Source: an uncultured Prevotella sp.
Lineage (GTDB): Bacteria; Bacteroidota; Bacteroidia; Bacteroidales; Bacteroidaceae
NCBI GenBank assembly: GCA_900550035.1
Contig: URQS01000061.1
Location: forward strand, 1-19,025
Length of the DNA: 19,025 bases
Direction: 5' to 3'
The position numbers and the translations under genes were made by a program. Shown piece after piece: positions 5,757 through 13,480 of this stretch (within the stretch, counting starts at the first letter, position 1; each line of letters starts with the position of its first letter). Below the pieces are notes generated by a model. The model did no database searches. It was given only the letters and a program-made list of their open reading frames with translations, and was not told the DNA's origin.

Positions 5757-8700
5757 TTAGTATTCACCCCAAGCCTTGATGTCGATATCCTCAAGCTTTG
5801 TTGTGCAGAATGCGTAGATGAACGCACTTGCAAGACGAGCGTTGGTGATAAGAGGCACATTGAGGTCGATAGCGGCACGACGAATCTTGTAACCGTTGCT
5901 GAGCTCTGAGCTTGTAAGGTTCTTCGGGATGTTGACAACCATATCGATTGTGTGGTTGTGCAACAGGTCGAGAGCCTTAGGTGCATCACCCTCCTCTGAA
6001 GGCCAGAGTACGAGTGTGTTCTGTATGCCATTCTCAGTAAGGAACTTGCTTGTACCGCCAGTAGCGTAGAGGTTGTAGCCGTTCTCAAGGAGCATCTTGG
6101 CAGCATCGAGCATAGCAACCTTCTGCTTAGCACCACCTGTAGAAAGAAGGATGTTCTTCTTCGGGATGCGGTGGCCTACAGAAAGCATACTCTTAAGCAA
6201 TGCTGTGTTGGTGTCGTCGCCCAAACAACCTACCTCACCAGTAGAGCTCATGTCTACGCCGAGCACTGGGTCGGCCTTCTGCAGACGGTTGAATGAGAAC
6301 TGCGATGCCTTGATACCTACGTAGTCGAGGTCGAAGAGGTTCTTGCTCGGCTTCTCTACCGGCAATCCAAGCATTACGCGAGTAGCGAGTTCGATGAGGT
6401 TTATCTTCAGAACCTTGCTTACGAACGGGAACGAACGTGATGCACGGAGGTTACACTCGATAACGAGGATATCGTTGTCGCGAGCCATGAACTGGATGTT
6501 GAACGGTCCGTTGATGTGAAGCTCCTTGGCAATCTGACGACCTACACGCTTACAACGGCGTACAGTCTCAACATAGAGCTTCTGCGGCGGGAACTGGATG
6601 GTAGCATCACCTGAGTGTACACCAGCAAACTCAATGTGCTCAGAGATAGCGTATGCGATAACCTCACCATTCTTGGCAACGGCATCCATCTCAATCTCCT
6701 TGGCATGCTCGATGAACTTGCTAACTACAACCGGGTGGTCCTCGCTAACGTTGGCAGCCAACTGCAGGAATCGCTTCAGCTCGTCCTCGTTAGAGCAAAC
6801 GTTCATGGCAGCACCAGAAAGCACATACGACGGACGTACAAGTACCGGGAAGCCTACACGCTCAATGAAGCGGTCGATGTCCTCCATGCTTGTAAGTGCG
6901 CTCCACTCAGGCTGGTTGATGCCATTGTTGGTAAGCATCTGCGAGAACTTGGCACGGTCCTCAGCGTTGTCAATATCCTGAGCCTTGGTACCAAGGATGG
7001 GCACGTGCTGCTCGTCGAGGAGCATGGCAAGGTTGTTAGGAATCTGACCACCAGTAGACACGATTACACCGTGAGGTGTCTCAAGGTCGATGATGTCCAT
7101 CACACGCTCGAATGTAAGTTCGTCGAAGTAGAGACGATCGCACATGTCGTAGTCGGTAGACACGGTCTCTGGGTTATAGTTGATCATAATCGAGCGATAG
7201 CCCTCCTTGCGGATGGTGTTAAGAGCCTGAACACCACACCAGTCGAACTCTACAGACGAACCGATACGGTAAGCGCCCGAACCGAGTACGATGATAGAAC
7301 GCTTGTCGTTCTCGAATGTGATGTCGCTCTTTACGCCGGCGTATGTAACGTACAGATAGTTGGTCTGTGCTGGATACTCAGCAGCGAGGGTGTCAATCTG
7401 CTTTACAACAGGAAGAATGCCATAGTTCTTACGACGTGAACGAACTACGAGCGATGCCTTACGCATTGACTTAAGCTCGTCCTCAAGTCCTACAGCACGT
7501 GCAATCTGGAAGTCAGTGAAACCGTATACCTTAGCTGTGCGGAGAAGTTCCTTGTCGAGGGTGTTGATGTTGCACTTCTTCATTTCCTCATCGATGTCGA
7601 TGATGTGCTGCAACTTCTCAAGGAACCACTTGTCAATCTTGGTAAGATCGTGTATCTGGTCTACGGTATAGCCCTTATGCATAGCCTTAGAGATAACAAA
7701 CACACGCTTGTCGGTCGGCTCACGCAGAGCTGCGTCGATATCTTCAATCTCAAGTTCCTTGTTCTCAACGAAGCCGTGCATGCCCTGACCAATCATACGC
7801 AGACCCTTCTGAATAGCCTCCTCAAAGTTGCGACCGATAGCCATAACCTCACCTACAGACTTCATTGACGAACCAAGCTCCTTATCTACACCACGGAACT
7901 TAGAGAGGTCCCAACGTGGAATCTTGCAGACTACGTAGTCGAGAGCCGGCTCGAAGAATGCAGATGTAGTCTTTGTAACTGAGTTCTTCAACTCGAACAA
8001 GCCGTAGCCCATACCGAGCTTAGCAGCAACGAAAGCCAAAGGATAACCAGTAGCCTTAGAAGCAAGAGCTGACGAACGGCTCAGACGAGCGTTCACCTCA
8101 ATAACGCGATAATCCTCCGACTGTGGGTCGAAAGCATACTGCACGTTACACTCACCTACGATACCGATGTGACGGATAATCTTGATGGCAAGGGCGCGGA
8201 GCTTGTGATACTCTGAGTTGGTGAGAGTCTGTGAAGGAGCGATAACGATTGACTCACCGGTATGGATGCCCAGAGGGTCGAAGTTCTCCATGTTACATAC
8301 GGTGATACAGTTGTCGTAGCGGTCGCGCACTACCTCATACTCTATCTCCTTCCATCCCTTCAAACTCTTCTCTACCAATACCTGCGGTGAGAATGAGAAT
8401 GCCTTCTCGGCAAGTTTGTCGAGTTCCTCCTCATTGTCAGCGAAACCAGAACCGAGTCCACCAAGAGCGTAAGCGGCACGGATAATAACCGGATAGCCAA
8501 GCTCAGCAGCAGCCTTACGTGTCTGCTCCATTGTCTCGCAAGCCTCGCTCTTGATAGTCTTGACATTAATTTCATCGAGCTTCTGAACGAAGAGCTCACG
8601 ATCCTCAGTGTCCATGATAGCCTGAACAGGAGTACCAAGCACCTTCACGTTGTACTTCTCGAGAATGCCCTGGCGGTAAAGCTCAACACCACAGTTTAGA

Positions 8701-8981
8701 GCAGTCTGTCCACCGAACGAGAGCAGGATGCCGTCGGGACGCTCCTTCTTTATAACCTCCTCAACAAAGTGAGGCTGGACGGGAAGGAAATATATCTGGT
8801 CGGCAACACCCTCTGATGTCTGCACAGTTGCGATGTTAGGGTTGATGAGCACTGTCTTCACACCCTCCTCACGCAGAGCCTTCAGAGCCTGTGAGCCAGA
8901 ATAGTCGAACTCGCCCGCTTCGCCAATCTTCAAGGCACCCGAACCGAGCAACAATACTTTCTTTATATTTTCGTCTTTCAT
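5757..8981 (-). CDS. carB: Carbamoyl-phosphate synthase large subunit
   Basis: CarB makes carbamoyl phosphate from bicarbonate, two ATP and ammonia delivered by CarA, for pyrimidine and arginine synthesis. The 1074-residue length equals that of the well-studied enterobacterial enzyme. The N-terminus 'VLLLGSGALKIGEAGEFDYSG' opens the carboxyphosphate half (about residues 1-400). An oligomerisation region follows. The second, carbamoyl-phosphate half begins at 'SIIVLGSGAYRIGSSVEFDW' (about 565-584). The C-terminal MGS-like allosteric domain holds 'LLSTGGAKQKVAML' and 'LYATGGTSKFL' (about 935-1074). Both ATP-grasp halves carry 'NARLSRSSALASKATGYP' or 'ECNLRASRSFPFVSKV' motifs. It follows carA by 126 nt with no terminator, so the two form an operon. 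Confidence 0.97.
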   Translation of the reverse strand: MKDENIKKVLLLGSGALKIGEAGEFDYSGSQALKALREEGVKTVLINPNIATVQTSEGVADQIYFLPVQPHFVEEVIKKERPDGILLSFGGQTALNCGVELYRQGILEKYNVKVLGTPVQAIMDTEDRELFVQKLDEINVKTIKSEACETMEQTRKAAAELGYPVIIRAAYALGGLGSGFADNEEELDKLAEKAFSFSPQVLVEKSLKGWKEIEYEVVRDRYDNCITVCNMENFDPLGIHTGESIVIAPSQTLTNSEYHKLRALAIKIIRHIGIVGECNVQYAFDPQSEDYRVIEVNARLSRSSALASKATGYPLAFVAAKLGMGYGLFELKNSVTKTTSAFFEPALDYVVCKIPRWDLSKFRGVDKELGSSMKSVGEVMAIGRNFEEAIQKGLRMIGQGMHGFVENKELEIEDIDAALREPTDKRVFVISKAMHKGYTVDQIHDLTKIDKWFLEKLQHIIDIDEEMKKCNINTLDKELLRTAKVYGFTDFQIARAVGLEDELKSMRKASLVVRSRRKNYGILPVVKQIDTLAAEYPAQTNYLYVTYAGVKSDITFENDKRSIIVLGSGAYRIGSSVEFDWCGVQALNTIRKEGYRSIMINYNPETVSTDYDMCDRLYFDELTFERVMDIIDLETPHGVIVSTGGQIPNNLAMLLDEQHVPILGTKAQDIDNAEDRAKFSQMLTNNGINQPEWSALTSMEDIDRFIERVGFPVLVRPSYVLSGAAMNVCSNEDELKRFLQLAANVSEDHPVVVSKFIEHAKEIEMDAVAKNGEVIAYAISEHIEFAGVHSGDATIQFPPQKLYVETVRRCKRVGRQIAKELHINGPFNIQFMARDNDILVIECNLRASRSFPFVSKVLKINLIELATRVMLGLPVEKPSKNLFDLDYVGIKASQFSFNRLQKADPVLGVDMSSTGEVGCLGDDTNTALLKSMLSVGHRIPKKNILLSTGGAKQKVAMLDAAKMLLENGYNLYATGGTSKFLTENGIQNTLVLWPSEEGDAPKALDLLHNHTIDMVVNIPKNLTSSELSNGYKIRRAAIDLNVPLITNARLASAFIYAFCTTKLEDIDIKAWGEY

Positions 8982-9018
8982 CTTTCTAATAATTTAATGT
9001 TAAGTGTTAAGTGTTATA

Positions 9019-9076
9019 TGTTAAATTGCCGGACTGGCAACAAACATGAAACACAAAGGCGTATGCCAATTTAACA
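9019..9076 (-). other. Inverted repeat in the carA-carB gap
   Basis: TGTTAAATTG (9019-9028) pairs perfectly with CAATTTAACA (9067-9076). Around it are several copies of TTAACA/TGTTAA-like words. No terminator tract or promoter consensus was found in the 126-nt gap, so the dyad is more likely an mRNA structure before carB than an end signal. Confidence 0.4.
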
Positions 9077-9107
9077 ATTAAAATTTAACATTTAACAATA
9101 TCACTTA

Positions 9108-10184
9108 TTACTTCAGAGCCTCCACAAACTTGTCGAACATGAACTCGGTGTCTACCGGACCTGAGCATGCCTCCGGATGGAACTGGCTTGAGAACCAAGG
9201 CTTTGACTTGTGGCGGATACCCTCGTTAGAACCGTCGTTCATGTTTACGAACAATTCCTCCCAGTCTGCACCAAGTGTCTTTGCATCAACAGCATAACCG
9301 TGATTCTGCGATGTCACGAAGCACTTCTCAGTACCAACCATGCGTACCGGCTGGTTGTGCGAACGATGACCGTACTTGAGCTTATAGATGTGAGCACCTG
9401 CAGCCTTAGCAAGCAATTGGTTGCCCATACAGATACCACAGATAGGCTTGTCGGAAAGGCTCATCTGCTTCTGGATAATCTTAACGGCAGCCTCACACAT
9501 GTCAGGGTCGCCAGGACCATTGGCAAGGAAGAGTCCGTCAAACTCCATGTCGGTATAGTCGTAGTTCCAAGGCACACGGATAACCTCGCAACCGCGGTTG
9601 ATAAGACAACGTATGATGTTGGCCTTAACGCCACAGTCTACGAGAACAACCTTCTTGCCAGCACCCTCGTTGTAGCGTACAATCTCCTTGCAGCTAACCT
9701 TATCAACAAAGTTAACTCCAGCATACTCGGCTGTCGGGATATTATCGGGCTCGTCGTCGAAGATAATCTTGCCCATCATCACGCCGTGCTCACGCAACAC
9801 CTTGGTCAGCTCACGAGTATCGATGCCTGTAATGCCGGGCACGTGCTCGCGCTTGAGCCACTCGGCAAGGCTTTCAACGGCATTCCAGTGGCAGTACTGC
9901 TCACTATAATCAGCAACGATGATAGCCGAAGCGTAGATTTTGTCACTCTCCATGAACGTGGGCAGTCCGTTCTCCTCGATTGAGAAAGGAGGCACGCCAT
10001 AGTTACCTACAAGCGGATATGTCAGAGTCATGAGCTGTCCTGCATAAGAAGGGTCGGTCAGCGACTCGGGATAGCCCATCATCGCCGTGTTGAAAACGAC
10101 CTCTCCAGCCACAGGTGCCTCATAACCAAATGACTTACCATGGAACTTGGTTCCGTCTTCCAATACTAAAGTTACATTTCTCAT
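9108..10184 (-). CDS. carA: Carbamoyl-phosphate synthase small (glutaminase) subunit
   Basis: CarA is a class I glutamine amidotransferase that releases ammonia and channels it to CarB. The 358 residues comprise the N-terminal CPSase small domain (FNTAMMGYPESLTDPSYAGQ at 31-50, a hallmark motif) and the C-terminal GATase domain. The catalytic triad is visible: Cys252 in GICMGNQL, and His336 and Glu338 in FHPEA. The residue two after the nucleophile elbow glycine is Asn255, where many homologues have His (GHQ); I believe this is common in Bacteroidetes CarA and not a defect. The gene lies between the PurF-like gene (195-nt gap with a large hairpin) and carB (126-nt gap), all on the minus strand. 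Confidence 0.96.
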   Translation of the reverse strand: MRNVTLVLEDGTKFHGKSFGYEAPVAGEVVFNTAMMGYPESLTDPSYAGQLMTLTYPLVGNYGVPPFSIEENGLPTFMESDKIYASAIIVADYSEQYCHWNAVESLAEWLKREHVPGITGIDTRELTKVLREHGVMMGKIIFDDEPDNIPTAEYAGVNFVDKVSCKEIVRYNEGAGKKVVLVDCGVKANIIRCLINRGCEVIRVPWNYDYTDMEFDGLFLANGPGDPDMCEAAVKIIQKQMSLSDKPICGICMGNQLLAKAAGAHIYKLKYGHRSHNQPVRMVGTEKCFVTSQNHGYAVDAKTLGADWEELFVNMNDGSNEGIRHKSKPWFSSQFHPEACSGPVDTEFMFDKFVEALK

Positions 10185-10274
10185 AGTTATATTTTCTCGT
10201 TATTGTTCTTATAGTTTCTCTTTTTCATTGTTGCAACTGACGTCTGCGACCTCAGCTACTTTATCGCGCACAGA

Positions 10275-10327
10275 CGCCCTGAAAGCGCAAAAGTGTTATG
10301 TATTTTTACTTTTGCCCTTTCAGGGCG
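10275..10327 (-). repeat. Large hairpin in the leader before carA
   Basis: Arms CGCCCTGAAAGCGCAAAAGT (10275-10294) and ACTTTTGCCCTTTCAGGGCG (10308-10327) pair over 20 bp with one mismatch and a 13-nt loop. It has no T tract on the minus strand, so it is not a simple terminator of the PurF-like gene. A second, weaker pairing, CGTCTG (10241-10246) with CAGACG (10271-10276), overlaps its base by 2 nt. Palindromes reading GCCCTGAAAGGGC are, as I recall, dispersed in Bacteroidales genomes, so this may be an intergenic repeat; a role in carA expression is possible. Confidence 0.6.
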
Positions 10328-10379
10328 CGTGCTGTAATGCTGACATAACGATACGGTCAAGACACCGTATTTGATGTGC

Positions 10380-12257
10380 CTACATTAGCTTCTCCATATA
10401 GTTGACAAATGCCTGATTGCAGAGTTTTGTGCCACCCGGTGTAGGATACTTACCAGTGAAGTACCAATCGCCTTTGTGATCGGGTATGGCCTCATGCAAT
10501 CCGTCGATTGACTGATATACGAGTTCAACCGGCGTCTCCAGTTCCTCAGGACGAAGCATCTCAACTATCTTGTTGTTTATCTCGTCGATAGAGAACGGCT
10601 TGTATACGTCGCGCACACAGTTGCGCATCATCTCCTTCGGTTTGAGCAATTCAAGTTTGCACGACTCGTATACTCGCTTCAGCAGGTCTTGCATGCCACG
10701 TTCCTTTATCAGTTCCATCGTGGCACGGAACACGCAGAACTCCTCCAGACGCGGCATATCAATGCCGTAATAGTCGGGATAGCGTATCTGCGGAGCCGAC
10801 GACACGATGACTATCTTCTTAGGATGCAGACGGTCGAGTATGCGCAGAATGCTCTCCTTGAGGGTTGTGCCGCGCACGATAGAGTCGTCAATCACGACGA
10901 GGTTGTCGACATACGGCTCAATACAACCGTAAGTGATGTCGTAGACATGCGACGCAAGGTCATTGCGCGAGTTGCCCTCGGTGATGAACGTGCGCAGCTT
11001 GATGTCCTTTAAAGCCACTTTCTCAGAACGCACGTATGTATCGAGTATAGCGTGCAACTCCTCGTCGGTTGGCTTATGGTCGAGCTGTTGGATGCGCTTC
11101 ACCTTCAGCTCGTTGCTATATTTCTTAAATCCAGAAAGCAGACCGTAGTATGCCACCTCGGCAGTGTTCGGTATGAACGAGAATACCGTATGGTCTATAT
11201 CGCCGTCAACAGCCTTGAGCACCGGTTCGCGCAGCAGTTCGCCAAGGCGTTTGCGCTCACGATAGATGTCTCTGTCAGAACCGCGGCTGAAGTAAATGCG
11301 CTCGAACGAACATGCAGAGTCGCCTCGTTGCTGCAGTATCTGCTCCATACGCACCTCGCCCTGACGGCTTACAAGCAACGCGTAGCCAGGCTGCAGTTCC
11401 TGAATGTCTTCACATTCCAGGTCGAACGTAGTCTGAAGCACTGGGCGCTCTGATGCCACAGCCACAAACTCGTCGTTGGCATAATAGAATGCGGGGCGAA
11501 TGCCCCACGGGTCGCGCATTGAGAACATCTCACCAGAACCCGTAAGTCCGCACATCACATAGCCACCGTCGAAATCAGGCATCGAAGTGCGCAGTACGTT
11601 GGCCATATCCATGTGTTCGTCTATATAATGAGTCAGTTCCATTCCCTCAAGTCCGCGGTTCTTGGCTTCCACGTAGTTGCGTTCAGCCTCACGGTCGAGT
11701 CGATGACCCATCAGTTCGAGCAATGTATATCCGTCGCTATATATGCGCGGAAACATGCCACGCGTTAGCATCTTCTGGAATATCTCGTCGATATTAGTCA
11801 TATTGAAGTTGCCGCAGATGCACAGGTTCTTTGCCTGCCAGTTGTTGCGGCGGAGGAAAGGATGAACATACGAAAGTCCCTTCTTTCCTGTCGTGGAATA
11901 GCGCAGATGTCCCATATACAGCTCACCAGCAAACGGAAGATGCTCCTTTGCAAAGTCGGCATCGGCAAGCAGTTCTGGTCTCAATCGGGCAAACTCTTTC
12001 TGCACACGACCGAATATCTCGGTTATGGCATCCTTGCCCTCTGCACGTTCACGGAACATATATTCCGTTCCAGGTTGTCCGTCAAGCTTCACACATGCCA
12101 TACCAGCTCCTTCCTGTCCACGGTTGTGCTGCTTCTCCATCATCAGATAGAGTTTGTTTAGTCCGAACATCCAAGTACCATACTTCTGCTGATAGTACTC
12201 AAGTGGCTTGAGCAATCTGATCATTGCCACGCCACACTCATGTTTTAGTGGTTCCAC
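10380..12257 (-). CDS. Amidophosphoribosyltransferase-like protein (PurF family, long Bacteroidetes form)
   Basis: 625 residues. The N-terminal class II glutamine amidotransferase has its nucleophile at Cys8 (KHECGV), RGQEGAGM (46-53), GHLRYSTTG (116-124), CGNFN (148-152) and DPWGIRP (249-255). The phosphoribosyltransferase half carries the PRPP loop VVIDDSIVRGTT (454-465). Classical PurF is about 470-500 residues; this form has extra segments after the first strand of the PRTase domain and a long C-terminus (about 510-625). It presumably transfers glutamine nitrogen to PRPP, giving phosphoribosylamine, but the role may differ from a standard PurF encoded elsewhere. The start is GTG 12257: a TAA lies in frame three codons upstream, and the next Met (residue 12) would remove the catalytic Cys. 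That leaves a 7-residue propeptide ahead of Cys8. It heads the carAB gene group. Confidence 0.88.
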   Translation of the reverse strand: MEPLKHECGVAMIRLLKPLEYYQQKYGTWMFGLNKLYLMMEKQHNRGQEGAGMACVKLDGQPGTEYMFRERAEGKDAITEIFGRVQKEFARLRPELLADADFAKEHLPFAGELYMGHLRYSTTGKKGLSYVHPFLRRNNWQAKNLCICGNFNMTNIDEIFQKMLTRGMFPRIYSDGYTLLELMGHRLDREAERNYVEAKNRGLEGMELTHYIDEHMDMANVLRTSMPDFDGGYVMCGLTGSGEMFSMRDPWGIRPAFYYANDEFVAVASERPVLQTTFDLECEDIQELQPGYALLVSRQGEVRMEQILQQRGDSACSFERIYFSRGSDRDIYRERKRLGELLREPVLKAVDGDIDHTVFSFIPNTAEVAYYGLLSGFKKYSNELKVKRIQQLDHKPTDEELHAILDTYVRSEKVALKDIKLRTFITEGNSRNDLASHVYDITYGCIEPYVDNLVVIDDSIVRGTTLKESILRILDRLHPKKIVIVSSAPQIRYPDYYGIDMPRLEEFCVFRATMELIKERGMQDLLKRVYESCKLELLKPKEMMRNCVRDVYKPFSIDEINNKIVEMLRPEELETPVELVYQSIDGLHEAIPDHKGDWYFTGKYPTPGGTKLCNQAFVNYMEKLM

Positions 12258-12298
12258 GGTTTCTTAACTTTACTTGTATAACTCTTAATTCATTATAT

Positions 12299-12345
12299 AT
12301 GCAGCTTCTGTCCATGTCGTCATTATGCCATCTGACGAGCTGCAT
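12299..12345 (-). promoter_or_regulatory. Nested dyad in the leader of the PurF-like gene
   Basis: ATGCAGCT (12299-12306) pairs with AGCTGCAT (12338-12345), and inside it TCGTCA (12317-12322) pairs with TGACGA (12333-12338). The outer and inner arms share one base, so full coexistence needs a slight shift. It begins 42 nt before the GTG start and would lie in the 5' untranslated region. Its function is unknown; a regulatory hairpin is plausible. Confidence 0.45.
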
Positions 12346-12385
12346 AGTGTGTGTTTTCTTGAGATTTGAATAGCTATATGACGTT

Positions 12386-12399
12386 TGTGCGTACGCACA
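12386..12399. promoter_or_regulatory. 14-bp perfect palindrome, possible operator
   Basis: TGTGCGTACGCACA is a perfect palindrome with no spacer, about 130 bp before the PurF-like start codon and well outside any gene. Perfect dyads of this size suit a dimeric repressor. No Bacteroidetes TAnnTTTG promoter was found in this 201-bp gap. Confidence 0.4.
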
Positions 12400-12458
12400 G
12401 CCGACATATGGATAAAAATTAAGCGTCAAGCAAATAGCCCAACGCTCAACCAAGATAT

Positions 12459-13259
12459 TTAGTTTCGGATAATATTAACCAACAAAGAAGCCACCGACGT
12501 TACGATGCCCACGAATGAGAACCACAAAGTCGTTGAAGAACCGATAGCTGAGTTTTTAGACTTTACACCATTGGGCTCCACATAAATATAATCATTCTGC
12601 TGTACATAATAGTACGGCGAATTGATAATATTAGCATCATTGAGATTCAGACGATGAACCTCCTTCTGACCGGTAGCTGTCTCACGAATAAGTAAAACAT
12701 TGTCACGACGACCATAAATGGTCAAGTCGCCTGCCTGAGCCAAAGCTTCAAGCACGCTCATCTTCTGAGTAGTAACTGGTACAACCTTAGGCGCTGCCAC
12801 TTCACCAGCCACTGTAATACGATAACTTGACATATTGACAGTTACGACAGGATGCTCTTCATTAGCAAGGTATGGTGCCACCTTGTCGGCTATAAGCTTT
12901 TCGCATTCAGTCTTGGTCATACCTGCTACACGCATTCTACCAACAACGGGAAAATCTATATCTCCATTATTGTCTACAAGATAAGTAAGCAAAGCACCTG
13001 AGCCGCTGCTTAACTTTCCACCATCACCAAGCGTGCTCTGTACAGAAAGGTTGAAAGGTCTGCCCGCCTCAGGATCAGATGTAACCACTGTAATGGTCAA
13101 CTCGTCTTTTGGCATAATGCGTGCATCATACAAACCTACAGAAGGGGCAAGATTCAAAGTATCGATATTCTGAAAATAAGCGACTTTTCTTGCTGATGAA
13201 CAACCGTTCAGCAACAAAACTACCGCCATTAAAAATATAGGAAATAATACCTTTTTCAT
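12459..13259 (-). CDS. Wza-like polysaccharide export lipoprotein (Poly_export/SLBB)
   Basis: 266 residues from ATG 13259. The N-terminus MKKVLFPIFLMAVVLLLNGC is a lipoprotein signal with Cys20 as the lipidated residue. Next comes a Poly_export domain: 'YDARIMPKDELTITVV', then 'YLVDNNGDIDFPVVGRMRV' and 'VTVNMSSYRITVAGEVAAPK' leading into an SLBB-like segment 'LEALAQAGDLTIYGRRDNVLLIRE'. The C-terminal 'LWFSFVGIVTSVASLLVNII' is a hydrophobic segment like the outer-membrane helix of Wza. It would form or gate an outer-membrane export channel for capsule or exopolysaccharide. The open frame extends to a TTG at 13346, but the promoter at 13304-13335 lies inside that extension, so the ATG is the true start. 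No polymerase, Wzc kinase or glycosyltransferase lies nearby: an orphan in this window. Confidence 0.88.
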   Translation of the reverse strand: MKKVLFPIFLMAVVLLLNGCSSARKVAYFQNIDTLNLAPSVGLYDARIMPKDELTITVVTSDPEAGRPFNLSVQSTLGDGGKLSSGSGALLTYLVDNNGDIDFPVVGRMRVAGMTKTECEKLIADKVAPYLANEEHPVVTVNMSSYRITVAGEVAAPKVVPVTTQKMSVLEALAQAGDLTIYGRRDNVLLIRETATGQKEVHRLNLNDANIINSPYYYVQQNDYIYVEPNGVKSKNSAIGSSTTLWFSFVGIVTSVASLLVNIIRN

Positions 13260-13303
13260 ATATATATTATAATGTTTTGCTAACCGCATTAAATTTGCAT
13301 CTG

Positions 13304-13335
13304 CAAAAATACGACTTATTTCCGAAATTGACAAA
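13304..13335 (-). promoter_or_regulatory. Bacteroidetes-type promoter of the polysaccharide export gene
   Basis: On the minus strand TTTG (13335-13332), a 20-nt spacer and TATTTTTG (13311-13304) are an exact consensus match. Transcription would start near 13298, about 38 nt before ATG 13259, which fixes that start. Confidence 0.75.
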
Positions 13336-13422
13336 GTTTTCAACAAATAATTTTATATCTCCTAAAATAATTTCATTTTAACAATATAAAACCTTAAAAC
13401 ATGTATAAAAACTTTGGTTTAC

Positions 13423-13455
13423 TTGACACAATGTCACTTTTTTATATTAATTTTG
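13423..13455 (+). promoter_or_regulatory. Probable promoter of the asparaginase-sulfatase maturase operon
   Basis: TAATTTTG (13448-13455) is an exact -7 element, 25 nt before ATG 13481. Upstream, TTG (13423-13425, in ACTTGACA) is a partial -33 match with a slightly long spacer of 22 nt. This argues against the GTG start at 13457, which would lie before the transcript begins. Confidence 0.55.
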
Positions 13456-13480
13456 CGTGTACAAACACTACATTTATAAA

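Noticed and set aside
6615..7439. Long open frame (274 codons) antisense to carB
   Set aside because: It is the complement of a well-conserved carB coding region, has no family resemblance, and similar antisense frames occur over carA and rny as by-products of codon use.
9210..9983. Long open frame (257 codons) antisense to carA
   Set aside because: Shadow of carA; no independent promoter or protein motif.
12238..12453. 71-codon minus-strand frame upstream of the PurF-like gene
   Set aside because: It overlaps the start of the PurF-like gene in another frame, has atypical composition with no motif, and the tract is better explained as a leader with dyads.
13260..13346. N-terminal extension of the polysaccharide export protein
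   Set aside because: It begins at TTG and overlaps an exact promoter; the ATG at 13259 gives a clean lipoprotein signal peptide.
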